Assembly: GCA_946534455.1 (NCBI GenBank)
Contig: CAMNCR010000200.1
Span: 1-15,546, forward strand
Source of the DNA: an uncultured Clostridia bacterium
GTDB taxonomy: Bacteria > Bacillota > Clostridia > Christensenellales > Aristaeellaceae
Direction: 5' to 3'
DNA length: 15,546 nucleotides
Shown: one piece after another, positions 1 through 5,712 of the stretch
Layout of the letters: every line of letters starts with the position of its first letter
Numbering within the stretch: the stretch's first letter is position 1
Translations under genes and position numbers: made by a program
The notes under the pieces: model-generated
What the model saw: the letters and a program-made list of their open reading frames with translations, nothing else
Told to the model about the DNA's origin: nothing
Databases searched by the model: none

Positions 1-322
1 AATTCGTGTTCATCACGCGGGCATACTCCTCCGTCAGGGTCTCCTCACAGCTGCCAAGCACCAGCATGCCCGCGCACTGGACAACTGCGTCCACCCGGTT
101 CGAGAGCTGCCTGGCCGTCTCGCAGAAGGCCAGCACGCTTTCCTCGCTGGTCACATCCAGGGGCAGGCACGAAACTCCCTCAATGCTTTTCCCTTTTCCA
201 AAGCTCCGCGCACCGGCGATCACCCGCCACCCCGCGTCCCGCAGCGCCAGCGTGGTGTGAAGTCCCAGCCCGCTGGAGGCACCGGTCACCCATACGGTTT
301 TCTGTTCTTTCCCTCGTCTCAT
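1..322 (-). CDS. SDR-family NAD(P)-dependent oxidoreductase, N-terminal part
   Basis: Only the first 107 codons lie in the window; the gene runs off the left edge. The start is the ATG at 322-320, preceded by a purine-rich AAGGAAAAGGGG ribosome site. Residues about 9-20 read TVWVTGASSGLG, the glycine-rich nucleotide-binding motif of classical short-chain dehydrogenases, followed by a Rossmann pattern and a LDVTSEES segment that fits the adenine-binding DVT/DVS position. An AGM stretch after VVQC stands where the family has NNAG. The catalytic Ser-Tyr-Lys part is outside the window, so substrate and cofactor cannot be told. Its ATG overlaps the TGA of the upstream GIY-YIG gene as ATGA, which suggests translational coupling. 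The family assignment is firm; the role is unknown. Confidence 0.88.
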   Translation of the reverse strand, partial: MRRGKEQKTVWVTGASSGLGLHTTLALRDAGWRVIAGARSFGKGKSIEGVSCLPLDVTSEESVLAFCETARQLSNRVDAVVQCAGMLVLGSCEETLTEEYARVMNTN

Positions 323-657
323 GGCCCCTTTTCCTTTCCTTCCGGCCCCTCCTGCGACGCCTGAATCAGCGCCCACTTTTCCGGGGCGGTCATCTGCTTG
401 ATCTGCCATTCCCGGCGCATGGCCTCCTGCCGGGTGGCGAAGGACTCCGCGTAAACCAGACGGACAGGCCTGCGCGCGTGGGTGTATTTTCCGCCCGTTC
501 CCGCGTTATGCCGCTCGATCCGTTTCTCAAGATCGTTGGTCCAGCCGCAATAGAGGGACCCGTCCGAGCAAAGGAGCAGATAAGTGCAGCAAACTCCCTG
601 TCGAAAGGGGACAGGGAGAGTCATTGCCTGCTGGTCCATACGATCCTGGATGTCCAT
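319..657 (-). CDS. GIY-YIG domain protein, UPF0213/YhbQ-like
   Basis: A 112-residue protein with one GIY-YIG domain. TYLLLC (about 25-30) and YCGWT (36-40) are the two halves of the signature, with Arg in RIERHN (about 46-51) and a likely catalytic Glu in the QEAMRREWQIK stretch (about 77-87). The size and the single domain match the small YhbQ/UPF0213 family, whose members are nuclease-like and of unclear role, rather than UvrC or homing endonucleases. It starts 6 bases after the stop of the glycosyltransferase gene, so it is in the same transcript. No good ribosome site precedes the first ATG; the in-frame ATGs at residues 7 and 12 are alternative starts, and the conserved domain begins only near residue 22. 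The C-terminus is Gly/Glu/Lys-rich and its TGA overlaps the next ATG. Confidence 0.85.
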   Translation of the reverse strand: MDIQDRMDQQAMTLPVPFRQGVCCTYLLLCSDGSLYCGWTNDLEKRIERHNAGTGGKYTHARRPVRLVYAESFATRQEAMRREWQIKQMTAPEKWALIQASQEGPEGKEKGP

Positions 658-663
658 ACAGGA

Positions 664-1974
664 TTATGCCGCTTTGGAGGAAAGCCCGACCGTTTTCCGC
701 TCTGTGGCTTCCCTGCTGTTGATTCGATGCTCCGTTTTGACCCAGTGCTGCTGATCGCCGCACCGCAGAAGGCCGACAATCTGGTTGAAGGCGCCCACAA
801 TCAGGTTGGCGAAGAAGCCGCCCACCATCACCGGAATCGTCTTCAGGTTGAAGGGAATTCCGTTGTCCCGCCAGTCGGCCCAGTAGAAAAGAAACAGGTA
901 GCTGTAGGTGAACAGTGCAGCCCCGCTCAACAGGCTGTTCCAGGAAAAGCTGTCCAGCGGAGTCACCTTGCCCATCAGCATCAGGGCGCCGGCGACCAGC
1001 GCCTGGATCAGCGCCAGCACATAGGCGCTGATGCTGTACATATAGGTCAGAAGGCTCAGGAATTCACCGATGCCGATCCTGCGCTGGAAAAGCGCCCGGA
1101 AGAGCGGCACCGTATTGTGCAGCGCCACATACCAGTGGCCCTGCCCCCACCGGATCTTCTGCCGGATCGAAGCGCACAGGGACGTGGGCTTCTCGTCGTA
1201 GACGCGGGCGACATGATTCCAGAGAATCCGCCTTCCCTCCAGGGTGGCCTCCACCTGAATTTCAAAATCCTCCGTCAGGGACATGGTCGTCCAGCCGCCG
1301 CGTTCATGCAGATAAGCCGTGCTCATGGCAAACCCGGTTCCGCCGATCGCGCAGTTCAGACCCAGGCGATGCTTGGCCAGATCAAAGAAACGGTTCGTCA
1401 GCGTATACCCGGTATAATAGAACCAGGCCACCACGCCCTGCTTGTTCTTGGCTCCCAGATAGCACTGAATAAAATCGGGCTTTCCCTTGTCCAGATACTG
1501 ACTGTTCACTTCACGGAACATATTCGTATCCATGAGATTGTCCGCGTCGAAGATCATCATCAGATCATACCGGTTCTGATAGTCCCCCAGCGCTTCCAGC
1601 GCCTTGCGCAGGGCAATGGGCTTTCCGGTTGGATCGTCCGGGTGCGCCTTGCGGGTTTCGATGACGCGGGCCCCCATCCGGCGTGCCTTTTCCGCGGTGC
1701 CGTCCGAGCAGTTATCCGCAATAATATAGAAGTCATACAGCTCGCGGGGATAGTCCATCCGCTGAAGATTCTGAATAATGTCTCCGATCACCCGCTCCTC
1801 ATTGTGCGCCGGAACGAGCACCAGGAACCGGGATTCGGGATCATGATCCGCGTAATCCTTGACGCGCCTGTCAAAGCCGAACAGGCTGATCACGAGCTGA
1901 TAGATCATCATCAGGGCCAGGATGCCGCCTGTGATCGTCGTTAAAGCCTGCAGGATGACCTTCAGATAAATCAT
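664..1974 (-). CDS. Membrane glycosyltransferase, family 2 (processive/HAS-like type)
   Basis: A 436-residue protein when started at the ATG at 1974-1972. An N-terminal membrane helix (about 7-32) is followed by a cytoplasmic GT-A domain. The domain has LVPAHNEE (53-60), ADNCSDGTAEKA (86-97), the metal-binding FDADN (142-146), the acceptor/base motif TED (234-236) and QKIRW (272-276), the Q-x-x-R-W hallmark of GT2 synthases of the chitin, cellulose and hyaluronan type. Several hydrophobic segments follow (about 300-410). It probably makes or extends a cell-surface polysaccharide or glycolipid from a nucleotide sugar; donor and product cannot be read from the sequence. The ATG has an AGGAGG 12 bases upstream; an in-frame TTG at 1995 with GGAGG before it would add seven basic residues (RRRKKR) and cannot be excluded. 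It is the first gene after its own promoter, with the GIY-YIG and SDR genes behind it. Confidence 0.9.
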   Translation of the reverse strand: MIYLKVILQALTTITGGILALMMIYQLVISLFGFDRRVKDYADHDPESRFLVLVPAHNEERVIGDIIQNLQRMDYPRELYDFYIIADNCSDGTAEKARRMGARVIETRKAHPDDPTGKPIALRKALEALGDYQNRYDLMMIFDADNLMDTNMFREVNSQYLDKGKPDFIQCYLGAKNKQGVVAWFYYTGYTLTNRFFDLAKHRLGLNCAIGGTGFAMSTAYLHERGGWTTMSLTEDFEIQVEATLEGRRILWNHVARVYDEKPTSLCASIRQKIRWGQGHWYVALHNTVPLFRALFQRRIGIGEFLSLLTYMYSISAYVLALIQALVAGALMLMGKVTPLDSFSWNSLLSGAALFTYSYLFLFYWADWRDNGIPFNLKTIPVMVGGFFANLIVGAFNQIVGLLRCGDQQHWVKTEHRINSREATERKTVGLSSKAA

Positions 1975-1995
1975 CCTTTTCTTTCGCCTCCTCAA

Positions 1996-2011
1996 CCGGA
2001 GAACCCTCCGG
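1996..2011 (-). other. Small hairpin in the leader of the glycosyltransferase gene
   Basis: CCGGAG-GGTT-CTCCGG on the minus strand forms a perfect 6-bp stem with a 4-base loop, just upstream of the AGGAGG of the glycosyltransferase. It has no U-tract. It could affect translation start choice; nothing further can be claimed. Confidence 0.45.
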
Positions 2012-2033
2012 ATTAATACAGCACAACAGGCCT

Positions 2034-2062
2034 ATTAAACATCACAACCCCTGTTTTGTCAA
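2034..2062 (-). promoter_or_regulatory. Sigma-A-type promoter for the glycosyltransferase operon
   Basis: On the minus strand TTGACA (2062-2057), a 17-base spacer and TTTAAT (2039-2034) give a near-consensus vegetative promoter. Its -35 box includes the stop codon of the Nudix gene, so the glycosyltransferase-GIY-YIG-SDR group can be transcribed independently of the T-box operon. AACAGG at 2054-2049 and CCTGTT just downstream of the -10 flank it as a loose inverted repeat, a possible but unproved operator. Confidence 0.75.
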
Positions 2063-2529
2063 GCACGGATCCGCTGTCCGTTCAGCACGGCTTCCCGCAG
2101 GTTTTCCCCCTCATACACCAGCTTCAGTGAAAAGAAGGGAGCCTCCTCCTCCAGCAGCCGCAGGAAAATCCGGTCTCCCTCCCATTGAGGAAGCTCATGC
2201 AGCCTGTTGCGGGGAATCCATACAGGATCCCCCTCGTCGCACTCGCCCAATTCTCCCTCGAAGGCATCCGCCGTGAACAGGTGCATCCATTCCGTTCCGT
2301 ATCGGTCCGAGACGAAGGTCACGATTCCGCGATAGCGCCAGGAGGTCAGCCGCAGCCCGGTCTCCTCCCGCACCTCCCGGAGAACGCAGTCCTCCGGGCT
2401 TTCCCCCTCCTCGAATTTTCCGCCCAGACCGACCCATTTGTCGTGGTTCAGATCATTTTTCTTCTTGGTCCGATGAAGCATCAGCACCTCATCGCCCCGA
2501 AAAACATAACACAGGCTTGTATTGATCAT
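2059..2529 (-). CDS. Nudix hydrolase, MutT/8-oxo-dGTP diphosphatase-like
   Basis: A 156-residue single-domain Nudix protein. The complete Nudix box runs from Gly37 to Leu59: G-x5-E43-x7-R51-E52-x2-E55-E56-x-G58-L, carrying the Mg-binding glutamates. The opening segment (MINTSLCYVF, then LMLHRTKKKNDLNHDKW) is the pattern I know from clostridial proteins annotated as 8-oxo-dGTP diphosphatase, so cleaning of oxidised nucleotides is the likeliest job; another nucleotide substrate is possible. Its ATG overlaps the TGA of the acyl-CoA synthetase as ATGA, so it is translationally coupled to that gene and would share its T-box control. No terminator lies between its stop and the next gene, and the downstream promoter starts over its last codon. 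Confidence 0.9.
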   Translation of the reverse strand: MINTSLCYVFRGDEVLMLHRTKKKNDLNHDKWVGLGGKFEEGESPEDCVLREVREETGLRLTSWRYRGIVTFVSDRYGTEWMHLFTADAFEGELGECDEGDPVWIPRNRLHELPQWEGDRIFLRLLEEEAPFFSLKLVYEGENLREAVLNGQRIRA

Positions 2530-4823
2530 AGCAGGCTCCGCTGAATCTTTCCGCTGACCGTCTTGGGCAGCTCGTCCCTGAACACCACGATGCGGGGATA
2601 CTTGTAGGGAGCCGTGTGCTGCTTGACATAGTTCTGGATTTCCTTCTTGAGCTCCTCGGTGGGCTCGGTTCCCTTCGTCAGCACGATGCTCGCCTTGACC
2701 ACCTGGCCGCGCACCTCATCCGGCGCCGCGCTGACGCCGCATTCCAGAACATAGGGAAGCTCCATGATCACGCTCTCAATTTCGAACGGCCCGATCCGGT
2801 AGCCGCTGCTCTTAATCACGTCGTCGGCCCGGCCTACATACCAGTAGAATCCATCCTCATCGCACCAGGCCACATCGCCCGTGTGATACCAGCCGTCATG
2901 CATCACCTCGCGGGTTTTCTCCGGATCCAGATAATATTCATGGAACAGGCCGATCGGAATCCCGTCGGAAATGTCGATGCAGATTTCACCCGGCGCGCCG
3001 GTCGGCACCGGTTTTCCCTCGCTGTCCAGGAGGGCAACGCGGTAGATCGGCGTCACCTTCCCCATGGAACCCAGCTTATGCGGCGCACCGGCCAGGTTTC
3101 CGATGATCATCGTACTCTCGCTCTGGCCGAAGCCTTCCATGACCTGCAGACCGGTCATCTTCTCAATCTGCCTGTAAACCTCCGGGTTCAGGGCTTCGCC
3201 CGCGCTGGCGGCGTGGGTCACGGAGGAAAGGTCATACTTGGTCAGATCCTGCTTGATCAGCATCCGGTACATCGTAGGCGGCGCGCAGAACGTGGTAATG
3301 TGATATTTGGCGAACAGCGGAAGAATATCAGCCGCGTCAAACCGATCGAAATCATAGACAAAGATCGCAGCCTCGCACAGCCATTGGCCGTAGATCTTCC
3401 CCCAGCCCGCCTTGGCCCAGCCGGTATCGGAGATCGTCAGATGCAGCCCGTTGGGATTCACGCAGTGCCAGTATTTGGCGGTATGCAGATGGCCCAGCGG
3501 ATGGGTAAAGGTATGAGCGGCGATCTTGGGATATCCGGTTGTGCCGGAGGTAAAATACATCAGCATCAGATCATCCCCGCAGGCCGTATCCTCGGTCCGG
3601 CTGAAATGCGTGGAGTACATCAGATATTCCTCATCGAAAGAATGCCAGCCCTCGCGACTGCCGTTGACAATCAGCTTCAGCTCCAGGGACGGCGCATCCT
3701 GCGCGCCAAGCTCCGCCTGATGCGCCGTATCCCCGTCCGCCGTACAGATGATCGCCTTGACGCCCGCGGCATTGAAGCGATATTCAAAGTCATGCGCCTG
3801 CAGCTGGCTGGTGGCCGGAATCGCGATCGCGCCGATCTTTTCCAGCGCCAGAATGGCAAACCAGAACTGATAATGCCTTCTGAGAACCAGCATAACCCGG
3901 TCGCCCTTCCGGATGCCCAGGGAGCGGAAATAGTTCGCGCAGCGGTTGGAGGCGCGCTGCATATCCCGGAACGTAAAGCGACGCTCCTCCTTGTTCCGGT
4001 CCAGATGGACCATCGCCAGCTTGCTGGGCACCTCCTCAGCGATGGCATCCATGACGTCAAAGGCAAAATTGAACCTTTCCGTGTTCTTGAAGGTGATTTT
4101 GACCGGCGTGCCGTTTTCGTTCTTTTCCACATCCGCAAAGCGATGCCAGACCCGCGTCCTGCCATCCTCCGCAGGCACCTCCTCCAGGGCGGTGCCGGGC
4201 AGCGTAACCTCCGGGGTCAGCTCCGGAATCGGCGCTCCGGTCGGGTTCAGCACGATCGCATAGAACAGGCAGTCCTGACCGCCCACGGCGATCATACCGT
4301 GCGGCGTTCCGCTGTCATAATAGATAGAATCCCCGGGGTTCAGCACGGCGTAGTGCTCCCCTACCTGGACCTTCAGCTGGCCCTGAATCACGATATCGCA
4401 TTCCTGCCCCTCGTGCGTCGTCAGCTTGATATCCGCGCGCTCGGCTTCCGCGTTATAAGCCGCCTGAACGTACAGCGGTTCGGCAATCCGATTCCGGAAG
4501 GAGGAGGCCATGTTGTAATAGATCATATCATGAGCTTCCTCAATGCGCTGTCCCTGGCCGCGGCGGGTCACGGTAAAGGATTGGAGGGTCGGACTTTCGC
4601 CTTCGATAATATCTCCCACATCCACGCCGAAGGCCAGCGCGCAGCGGTACAGAAACGCGAAGTTCAGATCCGAGCGTCCCATCTCGCAGTCAATGTATTC
4701 CTGCTCCGAAACGCCGGTCTTGTTGGCCATTTCTGCAATGGTAAAGTTTTCGATCTCCCGCAGTTCACGAATGCGGTGCGCCATTTCCTGGATTTTGAAA
4801 TTCAGTCCCGTCATCTGTGCCAC
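2526..4823 (-). CDS. XRE-HTH + cupin + AMP-forming acyl-CoA synthetase fusion
   Basis: A 765-residue, three-part protein. Residues about 10-72 form an XRE/HTH_3-type DNA-binding domain (IAEMANKTGVSEQEYIDCE). Residues about 115-190 form a cupin-2 barrel, with possible ligands His137, Glu141 and His175. Residues about 245-765 form an ANL-family acyl-CoA synthetase of the medium-chain (MACS) type: P-loop TSGTTGYPK (425-433), EGFGQSES (563-570), YHTGD (646-650), GRADDVIKSSGYRIGPFEIE (664-683) and PKTVSGK with the adenylation Lys759. Only six residues follow that lysine, a short C-terminus. The likely reaction is ATP + carboxylate + CoA to acyl-CoA; the acid is unknown. The start is GTG at 4823, nine bases after AGGAGG; the ATG at 4814 is the alternative. 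The upstream open frame is the T-box leader and is not coding. The HTH-cupin part may sense a ligand and regulate, or may be structural. Confidence 0.9.
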   Translation of the reverse strand: MAQMTGLNFKIQEMAHRIRELREIENFTIAEMANKTGVSEQEYIDCEMGRSDLNFAFLYRCALAFGVDVGDIIEGESPTLQSFTVTRRGQGQRIEEAHDMIYYNMASSFRNRIAEPLYVQAAYNAEAERADIKLTTHEGQECDIVIQGQLKVQVGEHYAVLNPGDSIYYDSGTPHGMIAVGGQDCLFYAIVLNPTGAPIPELTPEVTLPGTALEEVPAEDGRTRVWHRFADVEKNENGTPVKITFKNTERFNFAFDVMDAIAEEVPSKLAMVHLDRNKEERRFTFRDMQRASNRCANYFRSLGIRKGDRVMLVLRRHYQFWFAILALEKIGAIAIPATSQLQAHDFEYRFNAAGVKAIICTADGDTAHQAELGAQDAPSLELKLIVNGSREGWHSFDEEYLMYSTHFSRTEDTACGDDLMLMYFTSGTTGYPKIAAHTFTHPLGHLHTAKYWHCVNPNGLHLTISDTGWAKAGWGKIYGQWLCEAAIFVYDFDRFDAADILPLFAKYHITTFCAPPTMYRMLIKQDLTKYDLSSVTHAASAGEALNPEVYRQIEKMTGLQVMEGFGQSESTMIIGNLAGAPHKLGSMGKVTPIYRVALLDSEGKPVPTGAPGEICIDISDGIPIGLFHEYYLDPEKTREVMHDGWYHTGDVAWCDEDGFYWYVGRADDVIKSSGYRIGPFEIESVIMELPYVLECGVSAAPDEVRGQVVKASIVLTKGTEPTEELKKEIQNYVKQHTAPYKYPRIVVFRDELPKTVSGKIQRSLL

Positions 4824-4835
4824 GATTCCGTTCCT

Positions 4836-5091
4836 CCTCAAAAAACCCGTCTCAAGCATTGCTTGAGACGGGTTGAATCGACCCGCGGTACCACTCAAAT
4901 TGCAGTCCGTTCCGACTGCCCCTTCGGCCTTTCGCCTCGCGTTAACGCCGCGCATACGGGAAGGGTCTACCGGCGGAAAAGCCCTCTTCCTTCCTCGCTC
5001 CGAAGCGACCCCAGCAAACCCGGCTGGCAGCTCGCACCTCCCGCCGCCTCTCTGAAACCGGTGCATTCGCTGTCCTCTTCATCACAGCTAT
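4836..5091 (-). promoter_or_regulatory. T-box riboswitch leader, specifier probably GUC (Val)
   Basis: The RNA (minus strand) starts near 5091. The T-box core TGGTACCGCG lies at 4885-4894. Stem I: base pairs AGCU/AGC, then GAAG/CUUC (3' arm 5005-5002) with a GA-type motif below. The specifier loop has AGGA in the AGUA position and GUC (5009-5007) followed by G on the other side, closed by CAGC/GCUG. The distal arm has CAGAGAGG and GGUGCGAG. Stem II is enclosed by CCCTTC/GAAGGG (4965-4960, 4925-4920). Stem III is GCAGTC/GACTGC (4919-4914, 4907-4902). The antiterminator pairs TTGAG with CTCAA and CGGGT with ACCCG, excluding the terminator at 4840-4874. The T-box N facing the tRNA discriminator is U, fitting A73. 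The T-box call is firm; the valine call is from hand folding, with UGG (Trp, 5013-5011) the main alternative. Uncharged tRNA would switch on the synthetase and Nudix genes. Confidence 0.93.
4840..4874 (-). terminator. T-box intrinsic terminator
   Basis: The minus strand gives AACCCGTCTCAAGC, loop AAT, GCTTGAGACGGGTT and then more T: a perfect 14-bp stem with a T-run, ending just before the AGGAGG of the synthetase. Its 5' arm is also the 3' arm of the T-box antiterminator, so the two structures are mutually exclusive. Confidence 0.95.
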
Positions 5092-5097
5092 TTTGGG

Positions 5098-5126
5098 ATT
5101 TTACGCTTTTTCCCGATCTCTGTCAA
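5098..5126 (-). promoter_or_regulatory. Sigma-A promoter of the T-box operon
   Basis: TTGACA (5126-5121), exactly 17 bases, TAAAAT (5103-5098) on the minus strand. This is almost consensus, so transcription should be strong and control left mainly to the T-box. The start of transcription is expected near 5091. Confidence 0.88.
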
Positions 5127-5276
5127 CCTTCTTTTTCGCTTCCGCATGCAGCCATGAGCCGTCATTCAGCGGCTCCTCCGGCCCTCGTTCCACCCTCTTC
5201 AGAGATTCTTCTTCCTATTTTATATGAACGTTGTGTGAACTTTTCCCTTTCCCGCCCTCCGAATCCCCTCTCCGCC
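5127..5276. other. Intergenic stretch between two divergent promoters
   Basis: This lies between the T-box promoter and the metal operon promoter, and no gene is convincing here. It holds an inverted repeat GAGCCG/CGGCTC (5156-5161 and 5170-5175, 8-base loop) without a T-run, an AT-rich patch around 5215-5226, and a TGAAC direct repeat in ATGAACGTTGTGTGAAC (5224-5240). I see no clear Fur/Zur-type or AdcR-type operator. Confidence 0.5.
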
Positions 5277-5306
5277 TTGACAAACCCGGCAGATCATGGT
5301 AAAAAT
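5277..5306 (+). promoter_or_regulatory. Promoter of the metal uptake operon
   Basis: TTGACA (5277-5282), 17 bases, then TAAAAAT (5300-5306). The -35 is perfect and the -10 fair. Transcription would start near 5313, giving a leader of about 20 bases before the first gene. No metal-regulator operator is evident over it. Confidence 0.7.
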
Positions 5307-5333
5307 CCCTCGATAGAGAAGGAGGTGAAGGGC

Positions 5334-5630
5334 TTGAAGCGTCTCTCGCGGGTCATGCTTGCCCGGCTGCTGCTGGGGGTGTTTCTGCTTTCTCTCCTCA
5401 TCATGCCCGTATGCGTCGCCCATACCGCGCGTCATTCCTGCTGCGCAAGCCACTGTCCTATGTGCGAGGGAACCGCGGTGCTGAGCGCGGCGTTTCGCTT
5501 CTTCCTGGCGCTTGCACTTCTTTCCGGGCTGACGCTGCTGGACCGGGGTCTTTTCCTCTGCGGCCTTCACGCTTCGCAGCCCTTCTTCTGTGCCACTCCC
5601 GTCCAGATGAAAACCAGAATCAACGATTAA
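5334..5630 (+). CDS. Small Cys/His-rich two-helix membrane protein of a metal uptake operon
   Basis: A 98-residue protein starting at TTG (5334), eight bases after a strong AAGGAGG (5319-5325). A GTG at 5325 overlaps that ribosome site, and an ATG at 5355 is a less likely later start. A first membrane helix or signal (about 8-28) leads to a loop with Cys27, His30, His34, Cys36, Cys37, His40, Cys41 and Cys44 (HSCCASHCPMC). A second helix follows (about 48-70), then Cys76, His79 and Cys86 and the tail TPVQMKTRIND. The ligand-rich loop looks made for binding zinc or a similar metal outside the membrane. It is the first gene of the operon with the metal ABC transporter, which supports a metal-handling job. 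I recall comparable small clostridial proteins with a His-Cys-CPxC loop but know no assigned function; this cannot be checked here. Confidence 0.72.
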   Translation: MKRLSRVMLARLLLGVFLLSLLIMPVCVAHTARHSCCASHCPMCEGTAVLSAAFRFFLALALLSGLTLLDRGLFLCGLHASQPFFCATPVQMKTRIND

Positions 5631-5712
5631 GCCGCTCCATGAACACCCTTCCCTGCGGGTTTGTGCGTCCTTTCGTCGCCCGCTTTCTGTATCATTCACG
5701 GAGGTGTTTTAT

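Noticed and set aside
319..657. GIY-YIG protein as a homing endonuclease or mobile element
   Set aside because: Its size and single compact domain fit the chromosomal YhbQ-like family; no intron, repeat or other mobile-element gene is nearby.
478..1944. Long plus-strand open frame opposite the glycosyltransferase
   Set aside because: The translation is low-complexity, His/Gln/Pro-rich and has no domain; the opposite strand encodes an unmistakable GT2 protein with all motifs.
4824..5066. N-terminal extension of 81 codons on the synthetase gene
   Set aside because: This stretch is the T-box leader with its terminator; the ribosome site and GTG start lie after it.
2616..5333. Long plus-strand open frame opposite the acyl-CoA synthetase, running into the small membrane protein
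   Set aside because: It is the mirror of a real gene. Only its last 98 codons, after the AAGGAGG at 5319, look real and are annotated separately.
5220..5699. Minus-strand open frame opposite the small membrane protein
   Set aside because: It is charged low-complexity sequence without recognisable features. The plus frame has a promoter, a ribosome site, membrane helices and a metal-ligand loop.
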